Assembly: GCF_000733295.1 (NCBI RefSeq)
Contig: NZ_JPMI01000367.1
Coordinates: 1-64,000 of the forward strand
Length of the DNA: 64,000 nt
Source: Archangium violaceum Cb vi76
Lineage (GTDB): Bacteria; Myxococcota; Myxococcia; Myxococcales; Myxococcaceae
Direction: 5' to 3'
The notes under the pieces are model-generated. The model was not told the origin of the DNA. It made no database searches and saw nothing but the letters and a program-made list of their open reading frames with translations. The position numbers were made by a program, and so were the translations under genes. The first letter of the stretch is position 1, and the number at the start of each line of letters is the position of its first letter. This document shows positions 26,480 through 33,779 of this stretch, piece by piece.

Positions 26480-26493
26480 GCCAATATATTGGC
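26480..26493. promoter_or_regulatory. 14-bp perfect palindrome, candidate operator
   Basis: GCCAATATATTGGC is perfectly symmetric and AT-rich in GC-rich surroundings. It lies 43 bases before the flavin reductase ATG and just after the AraC gene, where it would overlap the promoter of the reductase. No binding protein is identified. Confidence 0.5.
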
Positions 26494-26535
26494 AAGGCCG
26501 CTGACATATGAGCGGGAAGCCGGTAGAGCCGGGAC

Positions 26536-27006
26536 ATGGCTCAGGGTACTCCAGAGGGCGTGAGCGCTCCCGACTTCCGGGAGGTGTTGTGCCGGTGGGC
26601 GAGTGGTGTGTCGGTCGTCTCGGTCCGTGATGCGCACGGCCTCGCGGCGACGACGGTGAGCGCCTTCAGCTCGCTTTCCCTGGAGCCACCGCTCGTGTTA
26701 GTGGCCCTCTCGGAGAGTTCGAGGACCCTGAAGCGGGTCCAGGACTCCGGACGCTTCACCGTGAGTATTCTCTCCTCCGCCCAGCGAGACATCTCGGTGC
26801 GGTGCGCGAAGGGCGAGGCCGGGGACGCCGCGTTCGACGAGGACGCCTTCGTCCGAGACTGTCTGGCGGGCCTCTCCTGCACACTCCTCGACACGCCCCG
26901 TTATGGAGACCACTTCCTGCTCATCGGGCGGGTGGTGGGAATCCGACGCGGAGAGGAGGGGGAACCTCTTCTGTACTGGAACCGCGCGTATCGAACCATT
27001 ACGTAG
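26536..27006 (+). CDS. flavin reductase-like FMN-binding protein
   Basis: A 156-residue protein of the flavin reductase (HpaC/DIM6-NTAB) fold. Diagnostic stretches are FREVLCRWASGVSVVSVRD, GLAATTVSAFSSLSLEPPLV, SGRFTVSILSS and the terminal GEPLLYWNRAYRTI. It would supply reduced flavin to a monooxygenase, or act as an FMN/NAD(P)H oxidoreductase. Not overlapping SOD, 39 bases upstream of it. Confidence 0.88.
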   Translation: MAQGTPEGVSAPDFREVLCRWASGVSVVSVRDAHGLAATTVSAFSSLSLEPPLVLVALSESSRTLKRVQDSGRFTVSILSSAQRDISVRCAKGEAGDAAFDEDAFVRDCLAGLSCTLLDTPRYGDHFLLIGRVVGIRRGEEGEPLLYWNRAYRTIT

Positions 27007-27045
27007 GCACATCTCATCACCACCCTCACCCGAAAGGACGACCCC

Positions 27046-27630
27046 ATGCCGTTCTCCCTGCCCGAACTGCCCTACAAGAAGGACGCCCTCGCTCCCCACA
27101 TCAGCGCGGAGACGCTGGAGTACCACCACGACAAGCACCACGCCGCGTACGTGAACAACCTGAACAAGCTGCTGGATGGCAAGCCCGAGCTGAACCAGTC
27201 GCTCGAGCAGGTCATCCTCAACAGTGACGGAGGCGTCTTCAACAACGCCGCCCAGGTGTGGAACCACACGTTCTACTGGCACTGCATGAAGCCGAACGGT
27301 GGCGGGAAGCCGACGGGGGAGCTCGCGGATGCCATCACCCGCGACTTCGGCTCGTTCGAGCGCTTCTCCGAGGAGTTCTCCAACGCCGCCGCGACGCAGT
27401 TCGGCTCCGGCTGGGCCTGGCTCGTGCTCGAGGGTGGCAAGCTCAAGGTGACCAAGACGGGCAACGCGGACCTGCCGATGAAGCACGGCCAGAAGGCCCT
27501 GCTGACCATCGACGTGTGGGAGCACGCGTATTACATCGACTTCCGCAACGCGCGTCCCAAGTACATCAGCACGTTCCTCGAGAAGCTCGTGAACTGGGAC
27601 TTCGCGCTCCAGAACCTCAAGGGCGGCTGA
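27046..27630 (+). CDS. sodB: iron superoxide dismutase
   Basis: A 194-residue cytoplasmic Fe/Mn SOD. Metal ligands are His27, His74 (VWNHTFYW), Asp156 and His160 (DVWEHAYY). Gln70 in NNAAQVWNHTFYW is the Fe-SOD signature position. Full length. GAAAGGACG precedes the ATG. Grouping with a flavin reductase fits oxidative-stress handling. Confidence 0.93.
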   Translation: MPFSLPELPYKKDALAPHISAETLEYHHDKHHAAYVNNLNKLLDGKPELNQSLEQVILNSDGGVFNNAAQVWNHTFYWHCMKPNGGGKPTGELADAITRDFGSFERFSEEFSNAAATQFGSGWAWLVLEGGKLKVTKTGNADLPMKHGQKALLTIDVWEHAYYIDFRNARPKYISTFLEKLVNWDFALQNLKGG

Positions 27631-27642
27631 GCCGGTTCACCG

Positions 27643-27668
27643 CATGGCGGGCGGCCCTGCCCGCCATG
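27643..27668 (+). terminator. sodB terminator hairpin
   Basis: CATGGCGGGC, loop GGCCCT, GCCCGCCATG: a perfect 10-bp stem 12 bases after the sodB stop. It is part of a 50-base stretch repeated at 28938. Confidence 0.65.
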
Positions 27669-27695
27669 TCCCGGCTCCGAGCCACCGGTGCTCAC

Positions 27696-28286
27696 TCAGT
27701 AGTTCCAGGCCCTGAAGTAGCGGGGAGAGCCGCAGCCGCTCGACCCGAAGATGTAGCCAACGCCCTCGAGCCCCGGCGTGAAGGTCGGGTAGGCGCCCGC
27801 GCTCGTCTCGATACTCACACAGCAGGTCGCTGTGAACGGGTCGCTCATTTGAGAGGTCTGGTCCGGTGGAATACCGTCGACCCAGCCGGTCGCTTGCACG
27901 TAGAGCTGCTTCGTGTAGGGCCCGAAGGGGCCGAACTCCGTCCACCCGGCCCGAGTGGTGACGCCACCCCCGGCCATGTGATACGAGAATTCGACCTCGA
28001 AGCCGTAGTAGCCCCCGCAGAACGCGCCCGAGGGCGTGCCTTCGCTGCCGCCCAGGGCCAGGCGAAGCGGCTCCTCCATCCGGGCCTCCTCCAGGTGGGT
28101 CTCCAGGAACTGGATGCGCTTGTCGCTCTCGCGCAGGTACCCGGCGAGCGCGCCAGACGTGCCGCCCATCCCGCTCACCTGCTGGAGCAGGGCCCGCTGT
28201 ACCCGAAGCCGCTGAAGCTCGGACTCGAGCGCCTGGACGCCGATGCCCATCTGCTCGTGGCCTCCGTCCGCGCGCTCCCGCGGCAT
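27696..28286 (-). pseudogene. 5'-truncated paralogue of the lipoprotein at 55417
   Basis: About 196 codons. They align with the protein encoded at 55417-56181 from its coiled coil onward: ALESELQRLRVQRALL here against LEYELQLARTERALI there; SDKRIQFLE against SDQRIQFLE; GAFCGGYYGFEVEF against GPFCGGTYGFDAQF; CCVSIE against CCFSTN; both end in aromatic-Tyr. The roughly 65 N-terminal residues, including the lipoprotein signal, are missing. Homology stops where a truncated gene on the other strand begins (28286), so both lost their 5' ends at one junction. Any product would be cytoplasmic. Confidence 0.7.
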
Positions 28287-28923
28287 TGAAACCTCGGACG
28301 AAGAGCTCGCCGAGGCGCTGGTCCGTTTCAGGGGAAAGCGGCGGCTGTTCACGCCCGCGCAGGTGGAGCGCTGGATGGTCGAGCATGGCACCACGCAGGC
28401 GGAGCTCGAGAGGCACCTGCGAGACGAGCAGGGCCGCGAGAAGTTGAAGGAGCAGGTGGTCGCCGGACAGGAGGCGGCGTACTTCGAGGACCACCGCTCC
28501 GGCTTCGATCGGGTCCGGGCCGCCCGGCTGTATGTGCCCGAGCGGGACGAGGCGTTGCGGTTGTACGGCAAGCTCCGGGGAAATCCGAGCCAGCTGCTGG
28601 CCGTGGCCCAGGCGCGCTTCGTGGAGACAGGAGACGAGGAAACCCTCTTCACCACGTTGGAGCGGAGGGAACTGGACGCGGAGCAGGCGGCGCTGGTGTT
28701 CGGCACGAAGCCGGGCGAGCTGACCGGGCCCGTCCCCAGCGGAGAGGGCTACGAGTTGCTGTGGGTCATGCAAGTGCTGCCAGGGCGGTTCGACGAGACG
28801 ACGCGCCAGCGGATCTCGAGCCTGCTGTTCGACGCCTGGCTCGAGGAGAAGCGGCGGAGCGCTCGGGTGGAGTGGTTCTGGGGCGCCGACGAGGCCGCTC
28901 CCCTTCCCGCCATGTCCCTGTAG
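28287..28923 (+). pseudogene. C-terminal part of a SurA/PpiC-like peptide-maturation protein
   Basis: About 210 codons from SDEELAEALVRFRG onward, resembling the SurA N-terminal-type helical region and the following parvulin-like part of 'PpiC-related peptide maturation' proteins (FTPAQVERWMVEHGTTQAEL, VRAARLYVPERDEA, PGELTGPVPSGEGYELLWV). There is no start codon in the homologous part; the nearest ATG (28243) lies in sequence belonging to the opposite-strand pseudogene. It reads as the 3' half of a gene cut at 28286. Confidence 0.6.
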
Positions 28924-28937
28924 CGCTCTGGCGCCGA

Positions 28938-28986
28938 TTCACCGTGCCGCAGGCGCCCTGCCCACCGTGTCCCGGCGCTGAGCCAC
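28938..28986 (+). repeat. second copy of the 50-base post-sodB sequence
   Basis: TTCACCG, then gccctgccc and gtgtcccggc and gagccac appear in the same order as at 27637-27685. The two direct copies enclose the pair of 5'-truncated genes. The hairpin in this copy is partly broken. Confidence 0.5.
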
Positions 28987-29064
28987 GGAAGCGCACCCAG
29001 CCGCCTGGCACCCGGGCCGCGCGAGGCGCTGCTCTACGCTCGTGCTCCGGTTTGTACCAATCAA

Positions 29065-30681
29065 ATGACATGCTCCGCCCTCATGCCGACCACGAGCAGG
29101 AGAGGGCGCGGGCCGCCACCGAGCCATGAGCGCACGAGCCGAGGCCCTCAAGGGCTGCGCCCGTGGATTGTGACGCTGTTACTGGCCTTGGCCGCATGCG
29201 CAACGGACGATGGACTGCGGTGGGAGCTGGAGCCCGCCAGAGCGGTGGCGGAGGAGTCCTGCGAGTCGGTGGCCGGGCTCTCGCGGGTGGTGCTTGAGGC
29301 GGAAGGCCGACAGGTGGTGCTCCCCACCCTGCCCCGGCGCGAGCCCGTGCCTTTCTCCCAGTCCGAGTTCGAGCACGCCATGCGGTTGCTGGTGGCGCAA
29401 CTCCCCGGTCCGCCCCAGCCTCTCTTCCACCGGCCGGGCAAGACTCCGAGGCTCTCCGCGGCCTGGCGAGGCTCCCAGCAGTTCGCCTGGTCGAGTCCGT
29501 GCTCCCAGCACGAGGCCCCTTTTCGCTGCGTGACTCTCCGAGAGCCTGAACTGCACCTGGGCGAGGAGGAGCGGGCGGACATGGCGCTCATGTTCGCGTT
29601 CGAGAGCCTCTGGCCCGGCGTTCAGTCAGTAGTAGAGGCCTCGGTAGACCCGGAGCAATTGAAGATTGCTGTCTACACCTCGCTCTCCACCTACCTCGGC
29701 TTGCTGCTACTGCCCGAGCCGACCTCCAAGCTGATCGCGCTGGGGATGACGGTGACGCTGATCGCGTACCTGGGCGCGAACACGCTTTTCAACGTGGTAG
29801 AGGGCTACCGGCAGTTGCAGGCGGCGGTCCGGAGCGCTCGCTCCCTGCTGGAGTTGAGGAGCATCGGAGAGCGCTACGGCCGAGTGCTGGGCGAGCAGGT
29901 GGGGCGGGTGCTGGTGCTGGTGGCGACGGCGGCACTGGGGTGGACGGCGCACGGGATGATGAGGGGCCCGGGGCTGCCGGGCTTTGGCCGGGCAGCGCAC
30001 CTGCTCAAGGCGGAGATGGGGCTGGACCTGTTGGCGGTTGCCCGCCAGGTACAAGCAGTGGTGGTGGCCCGGCCTGCGGTGACGGTGACCCTGACGCCGA
30101 CGGCCGCGTACATGGCGCAACAGGGCATGAGCGGCAGCCAGGGCGTGCACGCCTCGGCCTCTGTCTCCTCCGAAGGCCCGGCCCCGAAGCGCCACCGTAT
30201 CGAGCAGGTGGAGGAGTGGCGCGAGCCCAGGCTCACCCCGGACGGCCGAGTGCTGCCCTACAAGGGGACAAGGCAGCCGCCTCAACCCATTGCCATTCTC
30301 GGACGCAACCGTGCGGGCAAAACGGTGACGAACGGGAAGGAGACCGTCCGCTTCGGCAAGCACGGCTTCGCCGAGTTCGAGACGAAGTTCGAGACGCTCA
30401 TTGATGACGTCCACATCGGGAGCAGCAGCCACAGGATGCATTTCAAGGCGGCCAACCAGCGACTGCATGAGGCGGTCAGGGCTGATCCTCGTCTGGCGAG
30501 AGAGCTGAATCTCTCTCCAGGAGAGATTGAAGCGTTGCCGACGAGCACGGCTGCTCCAAGTGGTTATACATGGCATCACCATCAGGACGTATGCAGAATG
30601 CAACTCATTACGGATGGCGCACACCAACTCGCGAGACCGCACACCGGAGGGATGTCCATCTGGGGAGGCGGATACCAGTAG
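29065..30681 (+). CDS. lipoprotein polymorphic toxin with HNH/WHH-type C-terminal nuclease (SitA-like)
   Basis: A 538-residue protein. An Arg-rich N-terminus is followed by a lipoprotein signal (IVTLLLALAAC). The middle (about 220-330) has hydrophobic helices (YLGLLLLPEPTSKLIALGM, VLVLVATAALGWTAHGM). The last 130 residues form a toxin domain ending in GYTWHHHQDVCRMQL, then H-x4-HTGG and WGGG, the pattern of HNH/endonuclease VII-fold WHH-type nucleases. Lipoprotein toxins of this size with swapped C-terminal domains are the SitA family in myxobacteria, spread by TraA/B outer-membrane exchange; that assignment is inference. A SUKH immunity gene follows 22 bases later. GTG at 29171 is a possible shorter start. 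Confidence 0.75.
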   Translation: MTCSALMPTTSRRGRGPPPSHERTSRGPQGLRPWIVTLLLALAACATDDGLRWELEPARAVAEESCESVAGLSRVVLEAEGRQVVLPTLPRREPVPFSQSEFEHAMRLLVAQLPGPPQPLFHRPGKTPRLSAAWRGSQQFAWSSPCSQHEAPFRCVTLREPELHLGEEERADMALMFAFESLWPGVQSVVEASVDPEQLKIAVYTSLSTYLGLLLLPEPTSKLIALGMTVTLIAYLGANTLFNVVEGYRQLQAAVRSARSLLELRSIGERYGRVLGEQVGRVLVLVATAALGWTAHGMMRGPGLPGFGRAAHLLKAEMGLDLLAVARQVQAVVVARPAVTVTLTPTAAYMAQQGMSGSQGVHASASVSSEGPAPKRHRIEQVEEWREPRLTPDGRVLPYKGTRQPPQPIAILGRNRAGKTVTNGKETVRFGKHGFAEFETKFETLIDDVHIGSSSHRMHFKAANQRLHEAVRADPRLARELNLSPGEIEALPTSTAAPSGYTWHHHQDVCRMQLITDGAHQLARPHTGGMSIWGGGYQ

Positions 30682-30703
30682 ATTTTCAGAGGGAGGAGTT
30701 CAA

Positions 30704-31141
30704 ATGAGCATTCACTGGAGACCGCACGTCCTGAAAGCGCCAGGTTCCGTCAGTCCACATGAATTGGAGCGGCTCGAGTCTGCATGGGGCGTCAGACTTC
30801 CCGATGACTACAAGCGGGTTGTATCCATGTATCAGGGGATGACCCCCGAGCCCAATGGGTTCAGGGTTGGGAGAGGCGACAATGCATTGGGGGTGCTCCT
30901 GACAGTCTCCGAACATGAGGGGAGGGAGAGCTACTCCCTCTTCAATTCATACGAAGTCATTCGCCCCCATGTCCCATCGGGCATCTTCCCCTTCGCCAGG
31001 ACCCCTGGTGGAGAGGACCTGTGTTTCGACTACCGAGGCTCGCCCGAACAGCCTCGTATCGTCCTCGTCTCCGTCGAGGGCTCCGTCCACTCCGTCGCCA
31101 ACAGCTTCCAGGAACTCATGGACGCGTTGTACGACGACTGA
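30704..31141 (+). CDS. SMI1/KNR4 (SUKH) family immunity protein
   Basis: A 145-residue cytoplasmic protein with the SUKH signature near the N-terminus (SPHELERLESAWGVRLPDDY, KRVVSMYQG) and the distal GGEDLCFDYRGSPEQPRIVL and NSFQELMDALYDD. SUKH proteins are the commonest immunity partners of nuclease toxins. GGGAGGAG lies 8 bases before the ATG. Its position after the toxin gene indicates it neutralises that toxin. Its codons are clearly less GC-biased than those of neighbours, a sign of recent transfer. Confidence 0.85.
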   Translation: MSIHWRPHVLKAPGSVSPHELERLESAWGVRLPDDYKRVVSMYQGMTPEPNGFRVGRGDNALGVLLTVSEHEGRESYSLFNSYEVIRPHVPSGIFPFARTPGGEDLCFDYRGSPEQPRIVLVSVEGSVHSVANSFQELMDALYDD

Positions 31142-31374
31142 AGCCAGCCCATGGACCCGCTCTGCTCCTGGCGGAGATGGGGATGCCCGCTCCATGAGTG
31201 ATTCGCGGCGCTCGGCCGCGGCGGACGCGGGCGGAGGGGGCGCGCTGACAGGGAGCCCGCGGCGCGGTGGAGAAGTGGCAGCCGGTCCTGACGCCTCCGC
31301 CCCAGGAACTGCTGGAGTCCATCCAGGCAGCCCCGCCCCGTCCTTGAGCGACGGAGCGGTGCCGCCTCTGAACC

Positions 31375-32478
31375 TCAGCCCGCCGGCTCCCGGCGTGGAA
31401 GCGCGAGGGCCGCGAAGGCCGAGACCGCCAGCGCTCCCCCGAAGACGGCCATGGCGGCGCGGTGCTGCTCGAGCGTCGCCGCCGCGCCTCCCTTGGCCAG
31501 CACCCCTCCGAGCACCGCGATGCCCGCCACGCCTCCGAGGTAGCGGAGGGTGGACATCGCCCCGAGCAGGGGCAGCACGACGTTGAAGTAGGGCGACGTC
31601 GTGCTCGCCACCAGCACGTCGCCCTTCTCGATGCGGCCGAGGTCGGTCTGCTCCTTCACGATGCGCGCGATGCCTTCGTAGATGCCCGGACTCACCGGCA
31701 GGCCGCGAACCGACGTCTCCGTCGACTGGGCCGGGGGCGAATCGAAGACGCCCTGCATGTAGAACATGATCGCGTTGTTCACGCGCAGCGCCGCCGGGGG
31801 AAGGAAGTCCATGGGAGGAGGGGGCGAGGGAGGCGCGCCCAGCCAGGCGGGTGCATCCGCGTGGGTCTTCGTCTTCCTCCACTGAGCGCGCCGCTGGAGC
31901 TCCTCGCTCGCCGGGTGGTGGGCGGCGCGCAGCAGGCCGAGCAGCTCGTCATGGCTCGCCTCGATGGCCAGCTCCGCGTCGGTGAGCCGCCCCAGCTCCT
32001 TCAGGCGAGCCCCCACGGCGAGCACCGCCCGGCGGGCCAGACCCAGGGCCCAGCCATCGCTGTAGGTATTGCGCTCGTCCCGGAGCCGGTAGACGAGCCG
32101 CGCCTCGGCGAACAGCTCATCGAACTCCCGCCGGTGCGCCTCTGGCACGGCCTCGCGCACCCGCTCCAGCAGCCCCGGGTCCGAGGCGTCTTCCGTCCGC
32201 GTGCGTCCCGTCACGGCGCCCCGGATGCCATTCACCATCGCTTCGGGAACCTCCAGGGCATATTGATCGGCGAGGTCGTAGCCCAGGCTGCGGTAGCCGA
32301 CCCACTCCAGGTACGTCCGCATCTGCTCGCCCACGGCGCCGGGCAGGGCCACCAACTGCTCGAGGAGCTGCTTCGCGGGGGTGTTGGAGAACAGCAGCTC
32401 GCGTGCCGCCGCATCCGCGCGCAGGGCCTGGATTGGGGTCGAGGCTTCCGGGAGGGCTGGGCCATACTCACCGGCCAT
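31375..32478 (-). pseudogene. chimeric remnant: PEP-utilising enzyme fused to MFS transporter tail
   Basis: A 367-codon frame. From the N-terminus it matches the helical linker of PEP synthase/rifampicin-phosphotransferase-type enzymes (LLFSNTPAKQLLEQL, YLEWVGYRSLGYDLADQY) without the N-terminal ATP-grasp domain. It then matches the start of the swivelling phosphohistidine domain (LPVSPGIYEGIARIV, GDVLVASTTSPYFNVVLPLL). That domain stops before the catalytic 'SHAA' His. At GAMSTLRYLGG the sequence turns into the last two helices of a DHA2-type MFS transporter. Both ends are lost, so no activity is expected. Its first codon overlaps the divergent AraC ATG. Confidence 0.7.
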
Positions 32479-33379
32479 GAATCGCACGCCTCCGCGCTCG
32501 CCTCCCCATGTCGTCACCCTGGAGGAGATGGGTGCTGGGGGCCTGCCCTTGCGTGTCATTCGCATTCCAGGAGGGCAGGTGCCCGTGATTCCGCCCGGGC
32601 CACTCGTCTCGACCTTCTTCATGATCTTCGTGATGACGGCGGGAAGGGGGCGGGCCCGTCTCCTGGAGCCGCTCGAGGTCCATGGGGGGGACATCCACCT
32701 CGTCCCCCCGGGCATGGAGCACCAGCCCCTGGATATGGGCGACCTCGAGGGGTGGATCGTGGGGTTCGATCCGCTGCTGCTCCGCTCGCTCGGACCGGAG
32801 TGGTTGCCAGCACTGCATCGAGGCACTGGAAAGACGCAGCCCCCTCCGACGCGGAGCCTCTTCGTCCGGGGACTGCTCCGGCTGCGGCCCGGACAACCCC
32901 GGTGGCGTCGGGTCGTGCACCAGGTGGCCGCGCTGGACGCCGAGCTGCGAGAGGACCGGTGGGGCGTGGAGAACGCCGCGCACGCATGGTTCGTCTTGCT
33001 GGTCACGGAGCTCCTGCGCGAGCTGCAGGAGCGCGCGCCTCTCGCGCCGTCCATGAGTGGCGGGCTCGTGCACGAGGCGCTCGCCTTCATCGAGGCGCAC
33101 TGCTTGCAACCCCTCTCGCTCCAGGACGTCGCGGCGGCGGTGGGGTGCACGCCCTCGCACCTGGCCAACGTCTTCCGCGAGGAGACGGGGCTGACGGTGG
33201 GGGACTGGCTGCGCGAGCACCGCATGGCCGAGGCCCGGCGGCGCCTGCGGGAAACGGGAGACAGTATCGAGAGTATCGCCAGCCAGGTGGGTTACACCGA
33301 CGTCACCCATTTCATCCGCACCTTCCGGCGCGTCCACGGCGTGACGCCCAGGGCCTGGCGCGAGCAGCACCGCCGCTGA
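32477..33379 (+). CDS. AraC-family transcriptional regulator
   Basis: A 300-residue protein with an N-terminal AraC-binding cupin (VHGGDIHLVPPGMEHQPLDM) and C-terminal HTH pair (LSLQDVAAAVGCTPSHLANV, IESIASQVGYTDVTHFIRTF). ATG at 32477. A degenerate copy of its central part lies at 38205. Targets unknown; the divergent neighbour is a pseudogene. Confidence 0.85.
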   Translation: MNRTPPRSPPHVVTLEEMGAGGLPLRVIRIPGGQVPVIPPGPLVSTFFMIFVMTAGRGRARLLEPLEVHGGDIHLVPPGMEHQPLDMGDLEGWIVGFDPLLLRSLGPEWLPALHRGTGKTQPPPTRSLFVRGLLRLRPGQPRWRRVVHQVAALDAELREDRWGVENAAHAWFVLLVTELLRELQERAPLAPSMSGGLVHEALAFIEAHCLQPLSLQDVAAAVGCTPSHLANVFREETGLTVGDWLREHRMAEARRRLRETGDSIESIASQVGYTDVTHFIRTFRRVHGVTPRAWREQHRR

Positions 33380-33779
33380 CGAGGATGGGTTGAAGACGAC
33401 CCCTGCCCCTCCGGAAGTGACTGAAACGCGGACAGGGGGCGCCAGCACTGAATCTCCCGTCATTTCGCGCTCTTGGTCACGGTGCTGTCATGACTCGATA
33501 CAGAACGCACCGGGCCCGTGGGAGCTCCTCGCTCCACTCCGCACGCCCTGGGGATGGTAACTGCGTGGAGTGACGAGCCCTGGTGAAATGGCACGCTTCC
33601 TGCTGAATCCCAGCGACACCACCCGAGTGCCAGCGCGCCAGGTGCGGATGAAGGACACCTCCTGACCGCGCGCTGAATCAGCCGTGAAGTCCGGACGCTC
33701 GGGAGCCTCATGCATGGCCCCGGGCGTCTTCGTTCGAGTCGAGCTTTCACGAGGAAATACCCGAGTCGAGGAGATGCGT
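33380..33779. other. 400-base intergenic region upstream of the M28 peptidase
   Basis: No coding region was found. The only recognisable signal is a sigma-54-type -24/-12 element at 33589. The remainder is unremarkable and somewhat less GC-rich than the flanking genes. Confidence 0.6.
33589..33604 (+). promoter_or_regulatory. candidate sigma-54 (-24/-12) promoter
   Basis: TGGCACGCTTCCTGCT has GG and GC exactly 10 bases apart and matches TGGCAC-N5-tTGCt except for one position. It lies about 176 bases before the peptidase ATG. Myxobacteria use sigma-54 heavily, but a single unaided match can be chance. Confidence 0.45.

Noticed and set aside
31142-31374. Possible tail of a gene (EKWQPVLTPPPQELLESIQA on the + strand)
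   Set aside because: The 25-codon stretch looks like a protein end but has no upstream coding sequence and no family I can name; too little to call.
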